NCBI GenBank assembly: GCA_002305685.1
Contig: DBQB01000071.1
Location: 1 to 47,688, forward strand
Source of the DNA: Ruminococcaceae bacterium UBA1405
GTDB taxonomy: Bacteria; Bacillota; Clostridia; Oscillospirales; Ruminococcaceae
DNA length: 47,688 nucleotides
Direction: 5' to 3'
Part shown: positions 1 to 7,445 of the stretch, one piece after another
Numbering within the stretch: position 1 is the stretch's first letter
How the letters are laid out: each line of letters begins with the position of its first letter
Notes under the pieces: model-generated
Databases searched by the model: none
The model's input: the letters and a program-made list of their open reading frames with translations, nothing else
Told to the model about the DNA's origin: nothing
Position numbers and translations under genes: made by a program

Positions 1-1354
1 TCCGCACATAATGGAGCTGTCCACGGGTACCCCTTCCTCGGCGTATACCGCCGTGACGGTGCCGGAGATGGGGGCGGTGACGGTGGCGTCCTCCAGCTGT
101 TTATAAAGCTGCTCCAAGGCAAGCTCCTGGGCGGTGGTATCCCCCTGAATCTGGGCGGAGGTCACCGCATCCCGGTAGGAATCGATCTGCTGCTGGATCG
201 CTGCCTGGGTGGCCGCCTGCTGGGCCACTGCGGTATTATAGCTGTTCTGTGCGCTTTGCACCCCTAATTCCGCCTGGTCCAGCGCCGAGTCGGCGGCGTC
301 GGTGGAGCTGCGGTTGGCTTCCAGGGCGCTTTTTGCCTGTAACTTTGCGGCCTGAGCGGCAGACTGGGCCTGGATGGCGGCGCTCAGCTGCGCCTGGGCG
401 TCGGAGATCTCAGAGGAGTATCCTGCCAGCCGTTCCTCATGGACGGTCAGCTGGTCTTGGAGCCAGTTGATGGTTTCTATCAGGTCGGTTACCGCCTCTT
501 TGGCTTCGGTCTCGTTTGTTTCGGCAATAGATAATTTTTCTTCCAGTTCATCTGTTGGCAATCCTGCCTCCTCTGCGGCGGCGATTTCCTGTTCCACCTG
601 TTCCCGCGCTGCTACCGCCTCGTTATAGCTCTGCTGCAGACCAGAGAGCTGGGACTGTTTGCCGGCAATATCCGCCCGGGTGTTTGCAATGTCCTGGTTG
701 ATCTGCTGCAGCTGTTGGGAATTGGTGGAGTTGTTCATCAACGTTTTCAACTTTTCTTCCGCTTCCCGCACCGCCTTGTCTGCCGCCCGCTCATCACTCA
801 GGGCGTCGCTGTAGGCTTCCCGGTAGTCGGAGAGGACATCCTGAATGCTGTCCGCGCTGTTTTGGGCGGTCTCCAAGCTGATGTTGGCGTTCTGCTTTCC
901 GATTTCGGCGGAATCCACTGCGCTGTCGGCGCTGATCATGTTGGAGTTGAGCCCTTCCTCCAGATTTTTCTCGGCGTTTTCCAGATTCTTCTGGGCGCTG
1001 CGCAGCTGCAGGTAGGCGGCGTTCTGGGTTTGGCTGAGGGTGGCTTCACTCTGGGCGATGTTCATCTCCAGCGATTCCACGTCAAACTGGCAGAGCACGT
1101 CCCCGGCCTGAACCTGATCTCCTACCTCCACCATCACCTGCTCCACCTGTCCGGAGTAGTTGGCGTACACCTGATAGGAATTGCTGCTCTGCACCGTTCC
1201 GGTGACGCTCACCGTGTTGGAGAGGGTGGTGGGGGACAGCGTCATTGTTTGTACTGTGGGCAGCACCGGCTGTTTGGTCAGCTGGGAAACCACCGTCACG
1301 GCAGCAAGTGCCACAGCTACGCCTCCCAAAATGATTCCTTTTTTTCCTGATCAT
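1..1354 (-). CDS. HlyD/MacA-type efflux periplasmic adaptor (partial, frameshifted near start)
   Basis: Membrane fusion (adaptor) subunit of an ABC or RND-like efflux pump, membrane anchored, cut by the left edge so the C-terminus is missing. The open frame read from 1329 down to 1 is continuous. It starts with a hydrophobic anchor (GIILGGVAVALAAVTVV), then a barrel-sandwich half with SGQVEQVMVEVGDQVQAGD. A very long Gln/Ala/Glu-rich coiled-coil hairpin of roughly 250 residues follows, then the second lipoyl half (ATVTAPISGTVTAVYAEEG). The natural ATG at 1354 is out of frame: a run of seven A (plus-strand T 1339-1345) separates MIRKK from the body, and an in-frame TGA lies just upstream. Six A would restore MIRKKGIILGG. 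Otherwise translation could start at TTG 1329 with AGGA upstream. Divergent from a MarR gene that probably controls it. Pump subunits presumably lie left of the window. Confidence 0.8.
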
Positions 1355-1453
1355 GAAATTCCCTTCCCATCTTCTGTAAATCCGTTATCTGAAAGATCCT
1401 GAATGGTAATTTGGCGCCGCCGGACCCCAAAGGCCTGCGGTGTTTCCCCAAAG

Positions 1454-1482
1454 CAATTACAATATCATATGCGCTGTAATTG
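1454..1482. promoter_or_regulatory. Perfect inverted repeat, candidate MarR operator
   Basis: CAATTACA at 1454-1461 and TGTAATTG at 1475-1482 are exact reverse complements separated by 13 bases. The right arm overlaps the -10 box of the minus-strand efflux promoter, so a bound repressor would block it. The spacing is longer than a typical compact MarR site, so two half-sites are possible. The assignment to the adjacent MarR is inferred from position. Confidence 0.5.
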
Positions 1483-1507
1483 TAACATTAAAGATACAAT
1501 ATGTCAC
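1479..1507 (-). promoter_or_regulatory. Promoter for efflux adaptor
   Basis: On the minus strand GTGACA (1507-1502), a 17-base spacer, then TACAAT (1484-1479). It fits a sigma-A promoter and gives a leader of about 120 bases before the adaptor start. Confidence 0.5.
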
Positions 1508-1578
1508 GGAGAAATATATGAATGATTTGTAAAAATAGAATACAGTAAATATTGATGTACCGTTTTGTCCGCCATGGA

Positions 1579-1607
1579 TTGACAGGACGGCGGCTTGTAC
1601 GTATACT
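1579..1607 (+). promoter_or_regulatory. Strong promoter for marR-ttcA
   Basis: TTGACA at 1579-1584, a 17-base spacer and TATACT at 1602-1607. The -35 is perfect and the -10 has one mismatch. It lies about 90 bases upstream of the MarR start. Confidence 0.75.
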
Positions 1608-1697
1608 TGTAGGTAAACTGTAGAGCCAGGGCGGTGCTTCCGGTTCGGTTTAGAACGGTATCTATGTTTTTGTTTTACGTAAAGGAGAAATAATCTC

Positions 1698-2240
1698 GTG
1701 GAATCTTATATCTCTGAGGATGCGGCGCTGATGCGGGAATTCTTTTTTCTGTTGCCGCTGATGTATCGCCATGCTTTTTTACATCCCGACGATGCCGGGA
1801 GAAATCCCATCCCAACCAATCAGATGTTGGCGCTGTTGTTTCTCAGTTCTTTTCCCGACTCCAATATGACCCAGCTGGCGGGCTCGCTGCGCATTTCCAA
1901 ACAGCAGCTGACCAAGGTGGTGGATGTCCTCGTCTCCAAAGGCCTGGTACAGCGCAAGGGAAGCGAATCCAACCGCCGTCTGGTGCTTCTGGAGCTGACC
2001 GAGGAGGGAAACCGTTTGGTGGAGGAGATTCACTGCCGGCAGGCGGAAAAATCTGCCCAGATGTTTTCCAGAGCAACGGAACAGGAGCGTCAGGCGCTGA
2101 TGGTGGCGCTGCGGCTGCTGAAAAGAATTTTGGACGGCTATCCCGGGGAGGAGAGCCGTTACGCCACTGCCCGTCAACCCCAAACCCAGAAGGAGAAGGA
2201 TCTGTATGCAGCGCAAGATGCTACCCGCGCAGGAAATTGA
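1698..2240 (+). CDS. MarR family transcriptional regulator
   Basis: Winged-helix repressor of 180 residues, within the family's usual size range. The recognition region is NMTQLAGSLRISKQQLTKVVDVLVSKGLVQR, written here only as the core NMTQLAGSLRISKQQ followed by LVSKGLVQR. The wing contains ESNRRLVLLELTEEG, the classic MarR D/S-x-R-R pattern. It starts at GTG 1698, ten bases after AAAGGAG. It diverges from an efflux adaptor, so a ligand-responsive repressor of that pump is the simplest role. The 3' end overlaps the next gene by 35 bases, so the two are translated from one transcript. The C-terminal tail after about residue 150 is basic and not part of the MarR fold. Confidence 0.88.
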   Translation: MESYISEDAALMREFFFLLPLMYRHAFLHPDDAGRNPIPTNQMLALLFLSSFPDSNMTQLAGSLRISKQQLTKVVDVLVSKGLVQRKGSESNRRLVLLELTEEGNRLVEEIHCRQAEKSAQMFSRATEQERQALMVALRLLKRILDGYPGEESRYATARQPQTQKEKDLYAAQDATRAGN

Positions 2241-3090
2241 GAGAAGCATCATCAAGAAATTTCGAAAGCCCATCTGGAACCGGTTGATTGCCGCCATCAA
2301 GGATTACCAGCTGATTCAGCCGGGGGACTGCATTGGGGTGTGCATCTCCGGAGGGAAGGATTCCATGCTGCTGGCCAAGTGTATCCAGCATCTGCAGCAG
2401 TACAGCGAGGTTCCTTTTACCGTTCACTATATTACCATGGACCCAGGCTATGCGCCCAGAAACCGGGCACTGATCGAGCAGAATGCCAAAACATTGGGGC
2501 TGAAGCTGGAGATTTTTGAGAGCCGTATCTTTGAGGTTGTGACCCAGGTGGACCGTTCCCCCTGTTATCTCTGCGCCAGGATGCGCAGAGGATTTCTTTA
2601 CAACCATGCCCAGTCCCTGGGGTGCAATAAGATTGCGCTGGGCCATCACTTTGACGATGTCATTGAGACAACGCTGATGAGTATGTTTTACAGCGCTGAG
2701 TACAAAACCATGATGCCCAAGCTTCACAGCCAGAATTTCCCCGGCATGGAGCTGATCCGTCCCCTTTACCAGGTGCGGGAAGCGGATATCATAGCCTGGG
2801 CCAAATACAATGGACTGCATTTTCTTCAGTGTGCCTGCCGCTTTACCGAGAACAACCCGGATATTGAGCTGGGCGGGGATTCCAAGCGGGCGGAGACCAA
2901 GGCGCTGATCCGGCAGCTGCGGCAGATCAATCCCCAAGTGGATGTCAACATCTTTCAAAGCCTGCACAACGTCAATCTGGAGACGGTGATCGGGTGCCAG
3001 CGCTTTGGAAAGCATTACAGTTTTCTGGACGATTACGACGATCCCCAGCGGGAACAAAACGCCTGCTTCTTCCGGGAAGGCGGGCGCTGA
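2206..3090 (+). CDS. ttcA: TtcA-like tRNA 2-thiolation ATPase (PP-loop)
   Basis: Cytoplasmic PP-loop ATPase of the TtcA/TilS group, 294 residues, probably making 2-thiocytidine in tRNA. The P-loop SGGKDSMLL lies near residue 45. A CYLC pair (residues 121-124) and a later cysteine in HFLQCACRF fit the Fe-S cluster ligands of TtcA, and LGHHFDDVIETTLMSMF is the family's second nucleotide motif. Start at ATG 2206 with AAGGAG and AAGGA just upstream; ATG 2218 is an alternative. It overlaps marR and ends at a strong terminator. TilS is less likely because TilS lacks the paired cysteines. Coupling a tRNA thiolase to an efflux repressor is unusual and unexplained. Confidence 0.8.
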   Translation: MQRKMLPAQEIERSIIKKFRKPIWNRLIAAIKDYQLIQPGDCIGVCISGGKDSMLLAKCIQHLQQYSEVPFTVHYITMDPGYAPRNRALIEQNAKTLGLKLEIFESRIFEVVTQVDRSPCYLCARMRRGFLYNHAQSLGCNKIALGHHFDDVIETTLMSMFYSAEYKTMMPKLHSQNFPGMELIRPLYQVREADIIAWAKYNGLHFLQCACRFTENNPDIELGGDSKRAETKALIRQLRQINPQVDVNIFQSLHNVNLETVIGCQRFGKHYSFLDDYDDPQREQNACFFREGGR

Positions 3091-3136
3091 AAAAAGCGCG
3101 GTGCCTTGCTGAAAAAGCGATGAATTACAGCAGTGC

Positions 3137-3179
3137 GGGGCTTTTGGGAGGACAAAACTTCCAAAAGCCCCGGTTTTTT
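3137..3179 (+). terminator. Rho-independent terminator after ttcA
   Basis: A 14-bp GGGGCTTTTGG-type stem (3137-3150 with 3158-3171, one G-U pair) with a seven-base loop is followed by a T run at 3174-3179. It ends the marR-ttcA transcript. There is no T run on the other strand. Confidence 0.85.
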
Positions 3180-3217
3180 ACTGCCATGGCAGCCTTACTT
3201 TGTCTTGCAAGATGTTT

Positions 3218-4189
3218 TTACAGCTTCGATAGATCGGAAAGGAGGCTGCGGGGCAGGGCGATATCCTGCCGGGGGACTTTGGCCCAGTCAAACCGTTGTG
3301 CCAGCTCTGCCGGCGTGATGGGCTGTGGCATTGGCAGCTGCCCGCAGAGGTATCCCAACATCCCGGTCAGCTGTTGAGGGCGATATGTTTGCCGGAGAAT
3401 CCCCAGGTCCAGATCCAGGTCCCGTTTGGAGAGCCGTTTTCCCTCCGGGTCGGTGAGTAGGGGAATGTGATAAAATTCCGGTACCGAAAAGCCCAGCAGC
3501 TGGTACAGCCAGATTTGCTGTGGGGTGGAGGAAAGCAGATCCCGGCCGCGGACTACCTGGGTAATGCCCATCCGCGCATCGTCCAGGACCACCGCCAGCT
3601 GATAGGCCAGCACCCCGTCGGCCCGCCGGACGATAAAATCCCCACATTCCTGGGCCAGGGATGCCTGATACCATCCCTGGACGCCGTCGGTAAAGCCGAT
3701 GACCGTATCCTCCACCGCAATGCGGTAGGCCGGAGCGCGTAAGCGCATCCGCTCCTTCCGCTGCTGCTCGGTGAGCGTGCGGCAGACACCGCTGTAGAGG
3801 ACCCGCCCATCCGACAGATGAGGAGCGCTGGCGGCATGAAGAGCCGCCCGAGAACAAAAGCAGGGATAGATTCTGGGCAAAAGGCGGCGATAATCCTGTT
3901 CATAGATGGGATACCGCCGGCTCTGATCGTAGGGGGCGCAGGGGCCGTTCTCTCCAGGCCCTTCCTCAAAAGAGAGTCCCAGCCAGTCCAGATCTTCGAT
4001 GAGCAGCGTGCGATATTTTTCAAGGCTCCTCTCCCGGTCCAGATCCTCGATGCGCAGCACCATGGAGCCGCCCTGGGATTTGGCGGACAGCCATGCCAGC
4101 AGCGCGCACATCAGATTGCCCAGATGCATTCTTCCGCTGGGGGTGGGTGCAAACCGTCCCTTGACCTTTTGTTTGGTATTTTCAGCCAT
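3218..4189 (-). CDS. gluQ: Glutamyl-Q tRNA(Asp) synthetase-like enzyme (GluRS catalytic core)
   Basis: A class I aminoacyl-tRNA synthetase paralogue with only the GluRS catalytic domain, 323 residues, lacking the anticodon-binding domain. In the family it charges queuosine of tRNA-Asp with glutamate. The HIGH-type motif is FAPTPSGRMHLGNL (about residues 12-25) and the KMSKS-type motif is GKRLSKRDLDLDL (about residue 260). A CFC pair with later Y and C (YSGVC) matches the zinc site of GluQ-RS. I chose ATG 4189 (MAENTKQ) because AAGGA sits eight bases upstream; ATGs at 4198 and 4192 are in frame but too close to that site. Same strand as the pentapeptide gene 100 bases upstream. Confidence 0.85.
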   Translation of the reverse strand: MAENTKQKVKGRFAPTPSGRMHLGNLMCALLAWLSAKSQGGSMVLRIEDLDRERSLEKYRTLLIEDLDWLGLSFEEGPGENGPCAPYDQSRRYPIYEQDYRRLLPRIYPCFCSRAALHAASAPHLSDGRVLYSGVCRTLTEQQRKERMRLRAPAYRIAVEDTVIGFTDGVQGWYQASLAQECGDFIVRRADGVLAYQLAVVLDDARMGITQVVRGRDLLSSTPQQIWLYQLLGFSVPEFYHIPLLTDPEGKRLSKRDLDLDLGILRQTYRPQQLTGMLGYLCGQLPMPQPITPAELAQRFDWAKVPRQDIALPRSLLSDLSKL

Positions 4190-4290
4190 CATCTTCATCC
4201 TTTTTTCAGAGCACGGAAGTTTTCCGGTGTTTTCGATCTATTTTTGCTCTATTTGCAAGTTTGCAGCGGTATTTTGGCGCTGTCGCTGGG

Positions 4291-4911
4291 TCAGCAGATC
4301 ACGGCCCCATAGCTCTCCGCCGCCAAAATTGCGTGTTCCAGCTCCAACCGGGTTCGTTTCATCTCCATCAGGCGAAAATCTACCCCGTCCAGTTTGGCTC
4401 CGCGGAAGTCCGTTTCGGTCAGGTCGGCTCCGGCAAAGACGGCGTGGTTCAAATCACAGCCGGGAAATCCGCATTGCCGCAGACAGCACTGCCGAAAATC
4501 CGCCTGCTCCAGCCGAACCTTCTCAAAGCGCTGTTTGCGCAGGTCACAGGAGAGAAAGCTGGACATGGAAAAGTTCCCGCCCCGGAAGGTGGCGCCGGTA
4601 AACTCCGCTCCCGCAAAGACGCAGCCCAGTCCTTTGCAGTCGAGAAAACAGCTCCACATCAAATTTGCGTTGTCCAGACGGCATCCGGAGAGGGAACAGT
4701 CCTCCAGGGACGCTTCCGCCATCCGGCAGTAGGAAAAGGCGCATTGGGAGAAGCTGCAGTGGCGGGCCTTCAGTCCGGTCAAGCTGCTTCCCTGAAAACG
4801 GCAGCGGACAAAATGACAGTCCAGCAGCGTCAGGTCGGAGAGATCGATCCCGGAAAAATCCATCTCCTCAAAGATTTGTGCGGTATAGCTGTGTTGTGGG
4901 GAAAGCTGCAT
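4291..4911 (-). CDS. Cysteine-rich pentapeptide-repeat protein
   Basis: A protein of 206 residues made almost wholly of A(D/N)LXX-like pentapeptide repeats, such as FSGIDLSDLTLLDCHF and LTETDFRGAKLDGVDF, predicting a right-handed quadrilateral beta-helix. About 16 cysteines occur, many at the same place in the repeat (HCSFSQCAFSYC, QCCLRQCGFPGC), which is striking for a cytosolic protein. No signal peptide or membrane segment. Start ATG 4911 has GGAGG eight bases upstream; a longer in-frame extension to 5052 runs through the upstream terminator and is not coding. Known relatives include Qnr/MfpA gyrase mimics and many proteins of unknown function; I cannot assign a role. Confidence 0.75.
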   Translation of the reverse strand: MQLSPQHSYTAQIFEEMDFSGIDLSDLTLLDCHFVRCRFQGSSLTGLKARHCSFSQCAFSYCRMAEASLEDCSLSGCRLDNANLMWSCFLDCKGLGCVFAGAEFTGATFRGGNFSMSSFLSCDLRKQRFEKVRLEQADFRQCCLRQCGFPGCDLNHAVFAGADLTETDFRGAKLDGVDFRLMEMKRTRLELEHAILAAESYGAVIC

Positions 4912-4944
4912 CCCATCTACCTCCCAAAAATCCGGTGATAAAAT

Positions 4945-4987
4945 CAACGCCGTTTCCCCGCATCTGGGCGGGAAACGGCGTTTTTTT
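4945..4987. terminator. Terminator between yloV-like gene and pentapeptide gene
   Basis: A GC-rich stem AACGCCGTTTCCC/GGGAAACGGCGTT (4945-4982) has a T run on the plus side and a shorter, looser T-rich tail (GATTTTATC) on the minus side. It lies just past the stop of the minus-strand gene ending at 5006, so it most likely ends that transcript. Confidence 0.65.
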
Positions 4988-5005
4988 ATCGTCGTACGGG
5001 TTATT

Positions 5006-6703
5006 TTATTCCACCGAAATAATAAAGTAATAAACCGGCTGGCCGCCTGCAATCAGGGCAACCTCCACATCGCTGGGTACCCGGGCGCGGACAGCAGCCT
5101 CGATCTTCTCCGCCTGTTCCGCGGGGATATCCTGCCCATAGATCAGGGTGATGAAGGAGCACTCCTTGACCGAGCGAACCAGAGAGCGGGTGAGCTTGAC
5201 GCAGGCTTTGGTCAGGTCCTTATCGGTAAAGGTGAGCTTTCCGTTTTCCAGCGCCAAAATCTCGTCCTTTTTGATCTTATAACCGTCGTAATCGGAATCC
5301 CGGGCGGCAAAGGTGATCTGTCCGGTGCCGACCCGTTCCAGCGCCTTGGTCATGGCCAGCTGGTTGTTGGCAAGGGAATTGTCCGGGTCAAAGGCCAGCA
5401 TGGCGGAAAGTCCCTGGGGAATGGTGCGGGTGGGCAGCACATAAACGTTGCGGTCCGCCAGCTTGACCGTCTGTTCCGCAGCCATGATGATGTTTTTGTT
5501 GTTGGGCAGGACAAACACCGTCTTGGCCGGCGTCGCCTGTATGGCTCTGAGGATGTCGTCGGTGGAAGGGTTCATGGTCTGGCCGCCGCTGACAATCTGG
5601 TTGACCCCCAGATCCAAAAACAGCTGATGGATTCCCTCCCCAGCGGCCACCGCCACAAATCCATAGGGGATGGAGGGGTCCACCGGAGCGTAGGGAAAGA
5701 GGTCTTCAGAGTCCTGGGCAGTTTCCTGCTTCATCTGGCTTTGACGGACGCTCTCCTGCTGGGCGGCGTGCTGTTCCCGCATATTTTCAATTTTGATGCG
5801 GGTCAGGGTACCGAAGGTAAGCGCTTCCTGCAAAGCGTTTCCGGGGTTATCGGTGTGGACATGGCATTTGATGATCTCATCATCGTCTACCACCACCACG
5901 CTGTCGCCGATGGATTCCAGGTAAGCGCGGAGCTTGATGGGCTCCTTGTCGGTGGTTTTGTTGACGATAAACTCGGTGCAGTAGGAGAAGGTGATCTCCC
6001 CGTCAAATTCCCCGGCAGCATTGACAAAATCGTCGTCGGAGGAATGCTTCACCGGTTTTTGCTGCTCATCGTCGGCATCCACAATCTTTCCGTCAAAGAA
6101 GACGCTGCCCATGCCCTCAAAGATGAACAGAAGCCCTTGGCCTCCCGCATCCACTACGCCGGCTTTTTTCAGCACCGGAAGGATTTCCGGGGTTTCCTCC
6201 AGCGCCTGGGCGGCGGCGTCCAGAATCACCCGCCAAACCTCGTTGGCGGTCATATCGCTGTTTTGCTCCAAAGCCTGCTGCGCTTTTTCCGCAGCGACAC
6301 GGGCAACGGTGAGGATGGTACCCTCGGTAGGCTTCATCACCGCCTTATACGCTGCTTGGACGCCCAGGGCGAGCGCCTGAGCCACATCGGAACCGGTGGC
6401 TGTTTCCTTTCCGGCCAATCCTTTGGAAAATCCCCGGAACAGCAGCGAGAGAATGACGCCGGAATTTCCCCGCGCGCCCCGCAGCAGAGCGGCGGCGGCA
6501 ACGCTGGCCGTCTGGGCAACGGTGGTATCCTCCCCCACCCGTTCCAGCTCCCGCCGGGCCGCGCCGATGGTCATTGACATATTGGTTCCGGTATCCCCAT
6601 CCGGTACCGGAAAAACATTGAGCGCGTCCACGATTTGACGCTTGTTGGAAATATGGTTGGCTGCTGAGATCATGGCGTCCCGCAGCATCACGCCGTTTAT
6701 CAC
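5006..6703 (-). CDS. DAK2-domain fatty acid kinase-like protein (FakA/YloV)
   Basis: FakA/YloV family, 565 residues, near the usual 550. FakA phosphorylates fatty acids carried by a FakB (DegV) partner for membrane lipid synthesis. The N-terminal DAK2 nucleotide domain shows NVFPVPDGDTGTNMSMT (about residues 29-45) with metal-binding aspartates, then RGARGNSGVILSLLFRG and VDAGGQGLLFIFEG. A C-terminal DAK phosphatase-type domain follows, with FVLPNNKNIIMAAEQ and a terminal YYFIISVE. Start is GTG 6703, ten bases after GAGGAG. It follows a Gls24/YloU gene on the same strand, the conserved yloU-yloV pair of Firmicutes. No fakB is visible here. Confidence 0.88.
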   Translation of the reverse strand: MINGVMLRDAMISAANHISNKRQIVDALNVFPVPDGDTGTNMSMTIGAARRELERVGEDTTVAQTASVAAAALLRGARGNSGVILSLLFRGFSKGLAGKETATGSDVAQALALGVQAAYKAVMKPTEGTILTVARVAAEKAQQALEQNSDMTANEVWRVILDAAAQALEETPEILPVLKKAGVVDAGGQGLLFIFEGMGSVFFDGKIVDADDEQQKPVKHSSDDDFVNAAGEFDGEITFSYCTEFIVNKTTDKEPIKLRAYLESIGDSVVVVDDDEIIKCHVHTDNPGNALQEALTFGTLTRIKIENMREQHAAQQESVRQSQMKQETAQDSEDLFPYAPVDPSIPYGFVAVAAGEGIHQLFLDLGVNQIVSGGQTMNPSTDDILRAIQATPAKTVFVLPNNKNIIMAAEQTVKLADRNVYVLPTRTIPQGLSAMLAFDPDNSLANNQLAMTKALERVGTGQITFAARDSDYDGYKIKKDEILALENGKLTFTDKDLTKACVKLTRSLVRSVKECSFITLIYGQDIPAEQAEKIEAAVRARVPSDVEVALIAGGQPVYYFIISVE

Positions 6704-6872
6704 TTTATTTACACTCCTCTTGGTACACCAGGGCGCGATACTTCACAAAGACTGTACAGGTGGCGGGAAACGCTCCATTTTGTTTCCCAGGCCGCAAGCT
6801 ACAAATCGTTTGAGTATCGTATGGCGCTGCCGGTTATGCCGGTTATTTGACTTGGAAACGGACAGGCCGCAG

Positions 6873-7220
6873 CTATGAAAGCATCCCGTCTACAAAGACG
6901 TTTACCTTGGCCACATGAAGGCTGGTGGCCTGCTCAACGGTATAGCGCACCTTGTTGACGATGCTTTTTACAATGGCGCTGATGTTTACCCCATAGGTAA
7001 CGATGATATGCAGATCAATGACCAGCATCTCTCCAGAATAACGGATGCGCACCCCTTTGTTGAGGGAATCATTTTTTTTCCGGAGCCGGTCGGACAATCT
7101 GTACTTGGAGGGGGACATACCCGCCACGCCGAAACATCTGGAAGCGGCATATCCCACAAGGTTTACGAAAAATTCCTCTGAAATCTCAATGATTCCAAGA
7201 TAGTTTTCCAATTTGACCAT
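6873..7220 (-). CDS. Asp23/Gls24 family envelope stress protein (YloU-like)
   Basis: A small Asp23/Gls24 (DUF322) protein of 115 residues with the typical opening LGIIEISEEFFVNLVGYAA, a central VIDLHIIVTYGVNI beta motif and a final KVNVFVDGM. These proteins associate with the membrane or envelope in Firmicutes; the molecular role is poorly defined. Start ATG 7220 lies seven bases after AAGGGGG; a GTG one codon earlier is possible. It is the first gene of the yloU-yloV unit, with 169 bases before the kinase gene in which I see no other gene. A strong promoter and a roughly 135-base leader precede it. Confidence 0.85.
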   Translation of the reverse strand: MVKLENYLGIIEISEEFFVNLVGYAASRCFGVAGMSPSKYRLSDRLRKKNDSLNKGVRIRYSGEMLVIDLHIIVTYGVNISAIVKSIVNKVRYTVEQATSLHVAKVNVFVDGMLS

Positions 7221-7361
7221 CACTTTACCCCCTTAAATGGATTTGGGTATTGGATTTTCCGACGGCAAGGGATTCCCCGCCGACGGGCTGAGAGGTAGTT
7301 TAAGATGAAGGGACGTTTATGACGCGGAAAGCGCCCAAACGCCGCGATAGATTGCAGCTTC

Positions 7362-7390
7362 ATTATAGCATGAAACAGGGTGTTTTTCAA
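7362..7390 (-). promoter_or_regulatory. Promoter for yloU-yloV unit
   Basis: On the minus strand TTGAAA (7390-7385), a 17-base spacer and a perfect TATAAT (7367-7362) preceded by TGC. The leader of about 135 bases contains a small CCCG-TCGG-CGGG hairpin. Confidence 0.75.
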
Positions 7391-7445
7391 AAAATTTATG
7401 CTTCAAAGCCGGGATGTCTGTAGGATGTCTGATAAAACCGATGCT

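Larger units (their letters stand above)
1355..1697. other. Control region between efflux adaptor and marR
   Basis: About 340 bases with no gene that I can support. It holds divergent sigma-A-type promoters (minus-strand -35/-10 within 1479-1507; plus-strand 1579-1607), a perfect inverted repeat at 1454-1482, and a ten-base palindrome TTTACGTAAA at 1674-1683 just before the marR ribosome site. The layout suits a MarR repressor controlling both itself and the adaptor. Confidence 0.6.

Noticed and set aside
715..1350. Plus-strand frame opposite the efflux adaptor
   Set aside because: The minus-strand frame gives a clear lipoyl and coiled-coil protein; the plus frame is its shadow.
4912..5052. 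N-terminal extension of the pentapeptide protein
   Set aside because: The extension would be read through a terminator hairpin and overlaps the upstream gene; ATG 4911 has a proper ribosome site.
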